DNA from: Diaminobutyricimonas aerilata
Lineage (GTDB): Bacteria > Actinomycetota > Actinomycetes > Actinomycetales > Microbacteriaceae
Direction of reading: 5' to 3'
DNA length: 64,000 nucleotides
NCBI RefSeq assembly: GCF_002797715.1
Contig: NZ_PGFF01000001.1
Location: forward strand, 3,430,537 to 3,494,536
In this document: positions 1 to 7,549 of the stretch, in pieces
How positions within the stretch are numbered: position 1 is the stretch's first letter
Layout: every line of letters starts with the position of its first letter
Made by a program: the position numbers and the translations under genes
The notes under the pieces: generated by a model
What the model was told of the DNA's origin: nothing
What the model saw: only the letters and a program-made list of their open reading frames with translations
Database searches by the model: none

Positions 1-141
1 CGCCTCGACCACCGAGGGCAGCGGGGGGAACGGGTTCTCGTTCGACGACAGCTTGAATCCGTCGGGCGCGGCGGCGCGGCCCTGCGAGTAGGCGGCGAGC
101 GCGGCGATCTCGGGACGGATGGTGACGCGGGTCTCGGACAC
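1..141 (-). CDS. Histidinol-phosphate/aromatic aminotransferase, N-terminal fragment
   Basis: Only the first 47 codons lie in the window; the gene runs off the left edge. Read on the minus strand from a GTG at 139-141 it gives a short leader, then the segment [15 protein letters not shown]. That segment is characteristic of the N-terminus of class I/II fold-type I PLP aminotransferases of the HisC/Pat group, where it contributes to the substrate pocket. HisC makes histidinol phosphate and Pat transaminates aromatic amino acids; this fragment cannot tell them apart. The PLP lysine is outside the window. The gene is divergent from the holin-like gene at 298. Confidence 0.75.
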   Translation of the reverse strand, partial: MSETRVTIRPEIAALAAYSQGRAAAPDGFKLSSNENPFPPLPSVVEA

Positions 142-261
142 GGTCCCAGCCTACGAGCGCGTGCGGAGTCCGCCGTCCGGTCGCGGAGACACCGCCAGCG
201 CGGGTGCTGACATACGTCGCCGTCCCCCGTCTTGCACGTCTCCGCCCGCGCTGAGCGCGCA

Positions 262-291
262 TTGCGGCGCACATGCCCGCGCGGGCATAGT
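262..291 (+). promoter_or_regulatory. Putative promoter of the holin-like gene
   Basis: TTGCGG (262-267) and CATAGT (286-291) are separated by 18 nt. The -10-like box ends 7 nt before the ATG at 298, so the transcript would be leaderless. Inferred from spacing only. Confidence 0.4.
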
Positions 292-297
292 GGGGCC

Positions 298-723
298 ATG
301 GGCCGATTCCTGCTGCGTCTCCTCGTCAACGCCATCGCGTTGTGGCTCACGACGCTGATCGTCGCCGGGGTGACGGTCGTCGCGTTCCCGCCGATCGGCA
401 GTGCGCCCGGCACCACTCCGGGCACCGTCGAGACGGTGCTTACGTACCTCATCGTGGCGCTCATCTTCGGCGTGGTGAACGGCGTGATCGGCAACATGAT
501 CCGCATCGTCGCGTTCCCGCTGTACATCCTCACGCTCGGGCTCATCGCCCTCATCGTGAACGGCCTGCTGCTGCTCCTGGTCGCCTGGATCTCGAGCCTG
601 ATCGGCTTCGGTCTGCACGTCGACGGCTTCTGGTGGGGTGTGCTCGGAGCGCTCGTGCTCGCGCTGCTCAGCTGGCTGATCGGCATCATCCTGCGTCCGC
701 TCGTCGGTCGCCAGCAGCGCTGA
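298..723 (+). CDS. Phage holin family (4-TM, superfamily IV) membrane protein
   Basis: A 141-residue, very hydrophobic protein with about four transmembrane segments (roughly residues 5-30, 46-75, 78-102 and 110-135). It ends in a short basic tail, RPLVGRQQR. It resembles the 'mycobacterial 4 TMS phage holin' (Phage_holin_4_2) family, which is widespread on actinobacterial chromosomes outside prophages. Its function there is unknown, and lysis should not be assumed. The ATG at 298 was chosen because hydrophobic sequence begins right after it and a -10-like box sits 7 nt upstream. The upstream in-frame extension is Arg/Ala-rich and unlikely to be translated. The 3' end overlaps the convergent hydrolase gene by 38 nt. 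Confidence 0.75.
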   Translation: MGRFLLRLLVNAIALWLTTLIVAGVTVVAFPPIGSAPGTTPGTVETVLTYLIVALIFGVVNGVIGNMIRIVAFPLYILTLGLIALIVNGLLLLLVAWISSLIGFGLHVDGFWWGVLGALVLALLSWLIGIILRPLVGRQQR

Positions 724-2119
724 TCCGCTCCGCTCGGTACTCGTAGACGGTCACCGGGCCCCCCCGGTCGCCCTCCCACGCGGCGCGGTGCTGCGCGAGC
801 GGCGGCGCCTGCGCCGCATCCATGAGCTCGGCGGTGTGGCGGTATTCGTCGCGCGCGTGCGCGGGGAACCACTCCTCGGGCACCTCCCGCCCGGCGAAGG
901 CCTGACGCTCGACGAGAACCGTCTCGCCGGACTCCCGGCGCCCGCCGGCGGCCGGCACGAGATCGTCGGTGTGCTCCACCGCCACGGCGGGCACCGAGGC
1001 GGGCACGTCGATCTGCGCGGTCGGCGCCCCGAAGGTGATGAGCCCCTCGGTCGCGTAATCGCCGGAGGCCGCCAGTCGCGCGGCGACGAGTCCGCCTTGC
1101 GAGTACCCGGTGAACTCGACCGGAGTCTGGGCGGTGACGCCCGCATCCGCCATCGCCTGCCGCACGGCCCGCTCGGACCCGGACGGAAGATCCGCGGAGC
1201 CCCACAGATTGCTCGTCGAGTCGAACGGCTCGTCGCCCGCCACGGCGGAGAAATCGGCCGTCGCGCCGATGTAGACCGAGAACCGGTCGGGCGCGCCGTG
1301 CACCGACTGCCGTTCGATCCGGATCTGCTCGGCGCCGGCCGGGATGCGCGAGAAACGGTCGGCGAAGCCGGTCGGCTGCGCGGCGTGCGCGGTCGCGGTG
1401 CGCCGGGTCTCGATCGGCGTCTCCCGGTACAGGCCGACGGCAGATCCCAGACCGACGGCGAGCGCCGAGGAACTCGCGATGCCGAGCACGCCGAGTCCCC
1501 GCTCCCCGAGCATCTCGATCACCGGCGCGGGCACCCCGAGAGCACCCGCGATCGTCTCGTCGAGATCGCTGACGAGGCTGCGCAGCACCCACGCCGTCAC
1601 CGGGTGCGTCAGCAGGGACCGCTCCTCGGCGAGCGCCCCCGCGGCGGCATCCAGGGTCTGCTGGGCACCACGGCGTTCGAGAAGCGCTCCGACGAGCCAG
1701 CCGGCCACGACGCCGGCCGTTCCGGGGAAGAGCGTGAGGAGGATCAGGGGCAGGATGCGCCCGATGTTCTGCGCCACCCACGCCTGCGCGCGTTCGATGA
1801 CCCGGTTCGCTGCGGCATCCGCCGCGCCGTACGCCTCGAGGGCCGCACCGACGGCGCGCTCGAGCAGTCGCGCCTCGGTCACGAGCCGCCCGAGCGCGGC
1901 GAGGGAATGCTGCATGTCCGCTTCCGCCCGGCTTGCGGAGATCGGCGCGTCGGCGCGCGTGAGTCCCGCGTCGGTGACGTAGCGATCGGCCTCCAGCACG
2001 TGCACGCGGGCCTGCTCGAAGCACTCGGTGGCGCGCCGCAAGCGCAGGACCTGTTGCCACACCGTCTCGGTGGCGACCGCGAAGAATCCCCCACCCGAGA
2101 CGATCAGCTCATCCGGCAC
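686..2119 (-). CDS. WXG100-associated alpha/beta hydrolase-like protein
   Basis: A 477-residue protein with an unusual layout. The N-terminal ~110 residues look helical (repeated Ala/Glu/Arg heptads). Next is a hydrophobic stretch (IGRILPLILLTLFPGTAG and following Gly/Ala-rich sequence). The C-terminal half holds the serine-hydrolase nucleophile elbow GYSQGG with Ser near residue 340. A downstream 'AVEHTDDLVPAAGG' segment and a C-terminal 'HTAELMD' could supply the acid and His. The organisation resembles actinobacterial proteins encoded beside WXG100 genes, where an N-terminal helical region is joined to an enzymatic C-terminus. GTG at 2117-2119 was chosen because it overlaps the end of the upstream small gene by 11 nt, consistent with translational coupling. 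The substrate is unknown; a lipase/esterase activity is only inferred. Confidence 0.6.
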   Translation of the reverse strand: MPDELIVSGGGFFAVATETVWQQVLRLRRATECFEQARVHVLEADRYVTDAGLTRADAPISASRAEADMQHSLAALGRLVTEARLLERAVGAALEAYGAADAAANRVIERAQAWVAQNIGRILPLILLTLFPGTAGVVAGWLVGALLERRGAQQTLDAAAGALAEERSLLTHPVTAWVLRSLVSDLDETIAGALGVPAPVIEMLGERGLGVLGIASSSALAVGLGSAVGLYRETPIETRRTATAHAAQPTGFADRFSRIPAGAEQIRIERQSVHGAPDRFSVYIGATADFSAVAGDEPFDSTSNLWGSADLPSGSERAVRQAMADAGVTAQTPVEFTGYSQGGLVAARLAASGDYATEGLITFGAPTAQIDVPASVPAVAVEHTDDLVPAAGGRRESGETVLVERQAFAGREVPEEWFPAHARDEYRHTAELMDAAQAPPLAQHRAAWEGDRGGPVTVYEYRAERISAAGDRRADAG

Positions 2120-2366
2120 GGCCGGCCAGGGTCGTGATCGCCGCGTCGGTGTTCGCCCGCGCATCGGACACCCGCGCCCGCGCCTCGACGGCGTGCCCGC
2201 GCACGGTGTGCCGAGCGCCGTCGAACGCGTCGCGTGCCGGTCCCCGCCAGTCCGCCGGGGAGTCGCGCGCGAGCAGCGCCGCACCCTCCTCGAGCGCGTC
2301 GAGAGCACGATCCAGCCGGGAGCGCTGCGCCTGCAGGCCGCCGGTGACGTCGGGAATGCCGATCAT
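2109..2366 (-). CDS. WXG100/ESAT-6-like small helical protein
   Basis: An 85-residue protein with no signal peptide, predicted to be almost all helix. A central DWRGPARDAF motif matches the helix-turn-helix hairpin of WXG100 proteins (Trp-x-Gly between two amphipathic helices). Length and motif position (around residue 38-40) fit the family, members of which are usually exported by type VII secretion as dimers. It starts at ATG 2364-2366 and ends inside the start region of the hydrolase gene, so the pair is probably co-translated. No ESX core genes are in the window. A non-secreted helical protein remains possible. Confidence 0.55.
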   Translation of the reverse strand: MIGIPDVTGGLQAQRSRLDRALDALEEGAALLARDSPADWRGPARDAFDGARHTVRGHAVEARARVSDARANTDAAITTLAGRAG

Positions 2367-2493
2367 GGTCCACCTCTCTGCCGCTTCCGATCGTCGTCGT
2401 GCGTCCGCATCCGCGGTTCGGCTCCACCCACATCCGTGCACGGCTCCAGATCTCGGACAGTTGGGGAGGACGGGGGTGCGCCACAATGGGCGC

Positions 2494-3015
2494 ATGAGTC
2501 TGGGGCGCACCTTCGATACGACGGCGCGCTTCCGACTCTGCTTCGTCTGCACCGGGAACATCTGCCGATCGCCGATGGCGGAGGCCGTGTTCCTCGACCT
2601 CGTGCGACGCAGCGGGCGCGAGGGGGCCATCGCCGTGACCTCCGCCGCGACCGGCGACTGGCACGTGGGGGAGAGCGCCGATCGACGCACGGTCGACGCC
2701 CTCGCGCGCCGCGGACTCGATGGGGCCGCGCACCGCGCGAAACAGTTCGATGCCGACTGGTTCGACGACCTCGACCTCGTGATCGTGTTCGACCGCAGTC
2801 AGGAACGCACCCTCAAGTCGTGGGCGACCACCGAACAGGACCGCTCGAAGGTGCAGCTGCTGCTCGACTTCGATCCGGAGTCGGCCGCCTCCGAAGTGCC
2901 CGACCCGTACTATTCCGATGCCGCCCTCTTCGACACCGTGCTCGGGATGATCGAGCGCGCGTGTACCGCCCTCTACCGGCAGATCGAGCCGGGAATCCGA
3001 CAAGGAGCCTCATGA
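2494..3015 (+). CDS. Low-molecular-weight protein-tyrosine phosphatase
   Basis: A 173-residue protein with the LMW-PTP P-loop CTGNICRS at residues 19-26 (nucleophile Cys19, Arg25) near the N-terminus and the general-acid motif DPYY (Asp137). These are the two diagnostic parts of the family. It should hydrolyse phosphotyrosine on proteins by a cysteinyl-phosphate intermediate in the cytoplasm; the target is unknown. The ATG at 2494 gives a normal family length and has CACAAT ending 7 nt upstream. The stop codon overlaps the purB start (ATGA at 3012), so it is the first gene of a phosphatase-purB operon. Confidence 0.88.
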   Translation: MSLGRTFDTTARFRLCFVCTGNICRSPMAEAVFLDLVRRSGREGAIAVTSAATGDWHVGESADRRTVDALARRGLDGAAHRAKQFDADWFDDLDLVIVFDRSQERTLKSWATTEQDRSKVQLLLDFDPESAASEVPDPYYSDAALFDTVLGMIERACTALYRQIEPGIRQGAS

Positions 3016-4397
3016 GCCCCCTCCCCCCTCAGCCCCTGAGCCCGCTCGACGGCCGCTACCGCCGCGCGGTCGGCGCGCTCGGCGAGTACCTCTCCGAGGC
3101 CGGTCTCAACCGCGCCCGGGTGCAGGTCGAGGTGGAGTGGCTCATCTTCCTCACCGACCGCGAGCTGTTCGGATCCCGCCGCCTCGACCCCGAGCAGCAG
3201 CGGCGCCTGCGCCTGCTCGTCACCGAGTTCGGGCAGGCGGAGATCGACGAGCTCGCCGAACTCGAGGGGACCACCCGCCACGACGTGAAGGCCGTCGAGT
3301 ACCTCGTGCGCCGGCGCCTCGACGCCCTCGGACTCACCGACGTCGCCGAGCTCACCCACTTCGCGTGCACGAGCGAGGACATCAACAACCTCTCCTACGG
3401 CCTCACCGTCGGCCAGGCCGTACGCGAGGTGTGGCTGCCGCGTCTGCGCGAGGTCGTCGCCGCGCTCGAGGAGCGCGCGAAGGCGCACCGCGACGTGCCG
3501 ATGCTCGCGCACACCCACGGGCAGCCCGCCACCCCGACCACGTTCGGCAAGGAGCTCGCGGTCACCGTGCACCGCCTGCGCGGCGTCATTCGGCGCATCG
3601 AGTCGGTGGAGGTGCTCGGCAAGTTCAGCGGAGCGACCGGCACGTTCTCGGCTCACCTCGCCGCCGGTCCGGATGTGGACTGGCCCACGCTGTCGCGGGA
3701 GTTCGTCACATCGCTCGGCCTCGTCTGGAACCCGCTCACCACGCAGATCGAGTCGCACGACTGGCAGGTCGAGCTGTTCCAGGCGGCGTCGCACGCCGGT
3801 CGCATCCTGCACAACCTGTGCACGGACGTGTGGACCTACATCTCGATGGGCTACCTGACGCAGATCCCGCAGGCGGGCGCGACCGGGTCGTCGACGATGC
3901 CGCACAAGATCAACCCGATCCGCTTCGAGAACGCGGAGGCGAACCTCGAGCTCGCGAGCGCCCTGTTCGACTCGCTCGCGCAGACGCTCGTCACCTCGCG
4001 GCTGCAGCGCGACCTCACCGACTCGACGACGCAGCGGAACATCGGCGTCGCGTTCGGGCACTCGCTGCTCGCGCTCGACAACATCGCGCGTGGACTCGAC
4101 GAGGTCGCGGTGGACGAGGAGAAGCTCGCTGCAGATCTCGACGGCAACTGGGAGGTGCTCGGCGAGGCGATCCAGACCGTCATCCGCGCCGAGGTCACCG
4201 CCGGCCGCAGCTCGATCGCCGACCCCTACGCGCTGCTCAAGGAGCTCACGCGCGGCAAGCGCGTCGGCGCCGCCGAGTTGCGCGACTTCGTCGAGGGACT
4301 CGACCTGACGGATGAGGCGAAGGCGCGCCTGGTCGCCCTCACCCCGGGTGGGTACACGGGTCTGGCGAGCGCGCTCGTCGACCACCTCGACGACTGA
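3012..4397 (+). CDS. purB: Adenylosuccinate lyase
   Basis: A 461-residue member of the aspartase/fumarase superfamily. PurB cleaves SAICAR to AICAR and adenylosuccinate to AMP, both releasing fumarate, in purine synthesis. It begins LSPLDGRYRRAVG, the standard PurB opening. It contains THGQPATPTTFGKE (catalytic His region) and the superfamily signature loop GSSTMPHKINP, with the mobile catalytic Ser. Length and E. coli-like architecture (SPLDGRY opening) support PurB rather than fumarase or argininosuccinate lyase. The ATG overlaps the phosphatase stop codon (ATGA), which fixes the start. Confidence 0.96.
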   Translation: MSPLPPQPLSPLDGRYRRAVGALGEYLSEAGLNRARVQVEVEWLIFLTDRELFGSRRLDPEQQRRLRLLVTEFGQAEIDELAELEGTTRHDVKAVEYLVRRRLDALGLTDVAELTHFACTSEDINNLSYGLTVGQAVREVWLPRLREVVAALEERAKAHRDVPMLAHTHGQPATPTTFGKELAVTVHRLRGVIRRIESVEVLGKFSGATGTFSAHLAAGPDVDWPTLSREFVTSLGLVWNPLTTQIESHDWQVELFQAASHAGRILHNLCTDVWTYISMGYLTQIPQAGATGSSTMPHKINPIRFENAEANLELASALFDSLAQTLVTSRLQRDLTDSTTQRNIGVAFGHSLLALDNIARGLDEVAVDEEKLAADLDGNWEVLGEAIQTVIRAEVTAGRSSIADPYALLKELTRGKRVGAAELRDFVEGLDLTDEAKARLVALTPGGYTGLASALVDHLDD

Positions 4398-4703
4398 AGT
4401 TCGCCCGCCGCGGTCTCGGGTCGCGGGCGGCGGCCGGGGCGGCGGCGAAACGGATGTGGGCGCCACTTCCAGGAGATGGCGCCAGTCGAAACGGACGCCA
4501 TCTCCTGTAACTCGCGCCGACGACGGGGACTGCCGCCGTCGCGGCGCATGATCAGCGGGTCGGGCTACACCTTCGCGCCCGCGCGGCAGTTCTTTCCGTA
4601 ACGCGGACGAGATTCTGTAGCGCGACGGTCCTATTGCCCGGACGGCCGCGCGAGGACGGGGCGCGGTGACGGGCGCCCGCACCGCTAGAGCGCAGTCGGC
4701 GGG
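4398..4703. other. Intergenic region between convergent genes purB and 4704-4940
   Basis: A 306-nt stretch without a convincing gene. It contains a strong inverted repeat (4470-4507) that could terminate purB transcription, followed by about 190 nt of GC-rich sequence in which I see no ORF or RNA gene. Confidence 0.6.
4470..4507. repeat. Perfect 12-bp inverted repeat (possible terminator or dispersed palindrome)
   Basis: CAGGAGATGGCG at 4470-4481 is the exact reverse complement of CGCCATCTCCTG at 4496-4507, with a 14-nt spacer. No T-run follows, so a classical intrinsic terminator is uncertain. The unit lies between two convergent genes. Confidence 0.6.
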
Positions 4704-4940
4704 TCAGTGCCCGTCGCCGGGCGGACGGCGGGTGTCCTCGTCGCCGCGCGGGGTCGTCGCGAGCGCGAGCATCGCGAAGACGACGAGCACGACGATGAAC
4801 GACACCCCCGTGAACACGAAGGTGAGGTCCCACTGGCGGGTGGACATCAGCACCACCAGGCCGATGAAGAGGGCCATGCCGGCCGCGAGGCCGACGAGTT
4901 CGGCCGGGCGCGTGCGGTCACGTCGATTCGGAGCCGTCAT
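4704..4940 (-). CDS. Small two-TM membrane protein, unknown function
   Basis: A 78-residue protein. It has a short basic N-terminus (MTAPNRRDRTRP), two hydrophobic helices (about residues 15-32 and 40-60) and a charged tail, TPRGDEDTRRPPGDGH. The start ATG (4938-4940) overlaps the stop of the upstream multi-TM gene (ATGA), so the two are translationally coupled. I do not recognise the family; a small accessory subunit to the upstream protein is one possibility. Confidence 0.6.
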   Translation of the reverse strand: MTAPNRRDRTRPAELVGLAAGMALFIGLVVLMSTRQWDLTFVFTGVSFIVVLVVFAMLALATTPRGDEDTRRPPGDGH

Positions 4941-5563
4941 CGCGGCGTCACCTCCGCGGAAGTCGGGGCGGCGGACGACACCCAACGCAGGGAGAGCCCG
5001 CCGATGATGAGGAACACCGCGAGCACCGCGGCGTAGGCGCCGATGACGCCGACGGCGACGATCGACGAGGTGAGGGTGCCCGAGACGCCTTCGATGCCGC
5101 TGAACTCGACGACGAGGTCGGGCGGAAGGAACACGAGCACGGCGGCGAGCGCGAGGGTGAGGATGCCGGCGAACAGGCTGTCGCGGGTGCCGTCGATCCG
5201 GCGGCGGCCGCGGAGCGCGAAGGCGAGTTCCAGCACGCCGGTCAGGACGGCCCAGGTCACCACGAGGCCGAGCAGGTAGGCGACGCCCGCGGTCATCCCG
5301 ACCAGGGCGCCGACACCGGCGAGCGCCGTGAGCACCCCGTGCGCAAGCACGAGCCGGGCGGAGGTGCGTTCCGGCACGGCGCGCGTGGCGAGCGCGGCGA
5401 TGAGGGCGCCGGACACGAGCGCGAAGACCCCGAACGCCACGAGACCGAACGAGGCGGAGTGGTTCGGCGAGAAGGTGATCACGGCGGCGAGGACGGCTGA
5501 CGGGATCGCCCGCGCGATGGGGAGCGACCAGTGGAGCGCGCGGGGCGCGGCCTCGACAGACAC
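4937..5563 (-). CDS. Multi-TM membrane protein, HdeD/DUF308-like
   Basis: A 208-residue integral membrane protein with about six transmembrane segments in pairs. It includes the Gly/Leu-rich segments typical of HdeD/DUF308-type proteins (for example LVTWAVLTGVLELAFALRGR). A GTG start at 5561-5563 is supported by an AGAGAGGG ribosome-binding site just upstream; the sequence before it is non-hydrophobic and low quality. It is divergent from the GntR gene (5702) and is followed by the coupled two-TM gene. Specific function is unknown; family placement is tentative. Confidence 0.6.
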   Translation of the reverse strand: MSVEAAPRALHWSLPIARAIPSAVLAAVITFSPNHSASFGLVAFGVFALVSGALIAALATRAVPERTSARLVLAHGVLTALAGVGALVGMTAGVAYLLGLVVTWAVLTGVLELAFALRGRRRIDGTRDSLFAGILTLALAAVLVFLPPDLVVEFSGIEGVSGTLTSSIVAVGVIGAYAAVLAVFLIIGGLSLRWVSSAAPTSAEVTPR

Positions 5564-5686
5564 AGGGCCCTCTCTGGTGGATTGCCCTCCGATTCTACGG
5601 CGTACCCGCTGCATGCCCGCCGCGGGCGCCGGCTCGCGGCGGTCGAGCAGCGGATGCCCGCCTCTTGTCATCCGTACCGGCGGTGC

Positions 5687-5702
5687 TGTACAAGTATGTA
5701 CA
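5687..5702 (+). promoter_or_regulatory. Candidate GntR operator overlapping the regulator's start codon
   Basis: TGTAC (5687-5691) and GTACA (5698-5702) form an inverted repeat with a 6-nt AT-rich spacer. It ends on the A of the GntR gene's ATG. A palindrome of this size at the promoter of a GntR/UTRA operon suggests autorepression. The -10 region is not clearly resolved: TTGTCA at 5665-5670 is a plausible -35. Confidence 0.5.
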
Positions 5703-6472
5703 TGTCCACACGAGACGACGGCGTCATCGGCCCCGCCCGCTCTGCGCTGCGCTCCTTCGGCAAGCGCTCGTCGATCGTCAAGGAACTCGAGACAGCGATC
5801 CGCCGCGGCGAACTCAAGGCCGGCGCGCAGCTCGACGGCGAGAACGCCCTCGCCCGCCGGTTCTCCGTCTCGCGCGGCACGGTCCGGCAGGCGCTCGAAG
5901 ACCTGAAGGACCAGGGCCTCATCACCACCGTGGGCGGCATCGGCTCCTTCGTCACGTTCGACGGCGTCGCGCTCGACCAGTCGCTCGGCTGGGCCCGCGC
6001 CCTGCAGCAGGCCGGGGGCGACGTCGACACCCGCGTCGTCGACATCGAGCTCGTCGAGTGGACACACGTGCCCCAGGTGGACGCCGCCGACGCCGACCGA
6101 ACGGGCGCCGCTCGCGCGGTGCGGATCCGTCGACTGCGCTCCCTCGCAGGCGAAGGTCCCATCTCGTTCGAGGTCTCGGTGCTTCCCGCGGTGAATGGAT
6201 TGGAACGGCTGCCCGACACCGGGCTCGTCGACGGCTCCATCTGGGCGACCTTGCACTCCGCGGGACTGCGCGCGGTTCGGGGCACGCAGGATGCCCGACT
6301 CGGGCGCCTCGAACCGGAGGCGGCGACCCTGCTCGGCCGCGCCCCCGGAGAGCCGTTCCTGTGCACCGACCGGTGGTCGTACGGACCGGACGGCCGCCTC
6401 GTCGAGTACGTCGCGGCACAGCTCCACCCCGACCACTTCCGCCTCACCGTCACGTTCGGAGATCCCGCATGA
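5702..6472 (+). CDS. GntR family transcriptional regulator (HutC/UTRA type)
   Basis: A 256-residue regulator. The winged-helix GntR domain covers roughly residues 20-85 (SIVKELETAIRRGELKAG, RRFSVSRGTVRQALEDLKDQ). A UTRA effector domain follows (about 100-250), ending with the usual aromatic-rich strand 'YVAAQLHPDHFRLTVTFG'. The HutC subfamily usually binds sugar- or nucleoside-derived effectors. Two ATGs are possible (5696 and 5702); the later one is chosen because the operator palindrome ends there. The stop overlaps the next ATG (ATGA, 6469-6472), so it heads the ADP-ribosylglycohydrolase-permease-kinase operon and probably represses it. Confidence 0.88.
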   Translation: MSTRDDGVIGPARSALRSFGKRSSIVKELETAIRRGELKAGAQLDGENALARRFSVSRGTVRQALEDLKDQGLITTVGGIGSFVTFDGVALDQSLGWARALQQAGGDVDTRVVDIELVEWTHVPQVDAADADRTGAARAVRIRRLRSLAGEGPISFEVSVLPAVNGLERLPDTGLVDGSIWATLHSAGLRAVRGTQDARLGRLEPEAATLLGRAPGEPFLCTDRWSYGPDGRLVEYVAAQLHPDHFRLTVTFGDPA

Positions 6473-7488
6473 CCGCCTCGCCCACGCTCGTCGACCGCGC
6501 GACGGCGGCCCTGCTCGGGCTCGCGATCGGCGACGCGCTCGGCATGCCCACGCAGTCGATGAGCCGTGAGCGGATCGCCCGCACCTACGGCTCCATCGAG
6601 ACGCTGCGGGATGCGGATGCCGAGCAGCCGATCGCCCCGTCGATGCCGGCGGGCAGCATCACCGACGACACCGAGCAGGCGCTCCTGCTGGGTGACCTGC
6701 TCGTCGCCGGAGGCGGACGCCTCGACCCGCGGACCTTCGCCGACGCCCTCTCCGAGTGGGAGCGCATCATGGCCGCCAAGGGCTCGCGCGACCTGCTCGG
6801 TCCCTCGACGAAGGCGGCGATCGCGGCGATCCAGCACGGGGCGACGCCGGAGGACGATCCGGGTCGGTTCGGCACGACGAACGGCGCCGCGATGCGCATC
6901 GCCCCCGTCGGCGTCGCGTTCCGATCGGACCACGCGGTGCTGCTGCCGGCGGTCGCCGAGGCGTCCCGCCTGACGCACAACACCGGTCTCGGACTCTCGG
7001 GCGCCGCGGCCGTCGCGGCCGCCGTCTCCCACGCGCTCGACGACGCCGCCGCGACGAGCCACTCCGTCATCGCGGCAGCCGCGACGGCGGCCGACGCCCT
7101 CCGGACTTCGGGGAACTGGGTCGCCGGGGGTGCGATCGGCCCCCGCATCCGATGGGCGAGTGCGACGATCGTGCCGCTCGACGAGGCCGACGCCCTCGAC
7201 TTCGTGGCCGACGTCGTCGGCACGTCCGTCGCGTCGCAGGAGTCCGTGCCCGCCGCATTCGCGCTCATCGCACGCTTCGGCGACGATCCCTACGCCGTGC
7301 TGCGTCACGCGGCCGCCCTCGGCGGCGACACCGATACGGTCGCCGCGATGGCCGGAGCCGTGTTGGGCGCCCTCCACGGCATGACGGCGTGGCCGGATGA
7401 CGTCGTCACCCGGGTCGTCGAGGTCAACGACCTCGATGTCGGCCCGCTCGTGAACGGACTCCTCGACCTGCGTCTCGCCGCCGCCTGA
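6469..7488 (+). CDS. ADP-ribosylglycohydrolase family protein
   Basis: A 339-residue protein with the family's metal-binding motifs: GDALG near residues 21-25, TDDT at 65-68, and GGDTDT at 285-290. The Asp residues coordinate the two Mg2+ ions. Family members hydrolyse ADP-ribose bonds on proteins or free N-/O-glycosidic ADP-ribosyl compounds. Here the neighbours (GntR/UTRA regulator, NCS1 permease, PfkB kinase) suggest a catabolic nucleoside or ribosyl-compound hydrolase rather than a protein de-ADP-ribosylase, as proposed for E. coli YegU. The start overlaps the GntR stop codon. Confidence 0.9.
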   Translation: MTASPTLVDRATAALLGLAIGDALGMPTQSMSRERIARTYGSIETLRDADAEQPIAPSMPAGSITDDTEQALLLGDLLVAGGGRLDPRTFADALSEWERIMAAKGSRDLLGPSTKAAIAAIQHGATPEDDPGRFGTTNGAAMRIAPVGVAFRSDHAVLLPAVAEASRLTHNTGLGLSGAAAVAAAVSHALDDAAATSHSVIAAAATAADALRTSGNWVAGGAIGPRIRWASATIVPLDEADALDFVADVVGTSVASQESVPAAFALIARFGDDPYAVLRHAAALGGDTDTVAAMAGAVLGALHGMTAWPDDVVTRVVEVNDLDVGPLVNGLLDLRLAAA

Positions 7489-7549
7489 CGCATCCAGCGC
7501 CCGGCCGCGGGCGACAGCTCAGCCTCACGAACTCAAAGGAGAGAAGACA

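Noticed and set aside
298..723. Holin-like protein as sign of a prophage
   Set aside because: No other phage gene lies nearby, and chromosomal 4-TM proteins of this family are common in actinobacteria.
2973..4682. Long antisense open frame opposite purB (and similar frames opposite dnaB, cca, gyrB, the fused oxidoreductase and others)
   Set aside because: Arg/Ala/Glu-rich shadow translations caused by GC-rich third codon positions; the sense strand in each case encodes a recognised conserved protein.
6469..7488. ADP-ribosylglycohydrolase as antitoxin of a DarTG-like system
   Set aside because: No ADP-ribosyltransferase toxin adjoins it; neighbours are a GntR/UTRA regulator, a nucleobase permease and a sugar kinase, which point to catabolism. 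The macrodomain fold of DarG is also not the family seen here.
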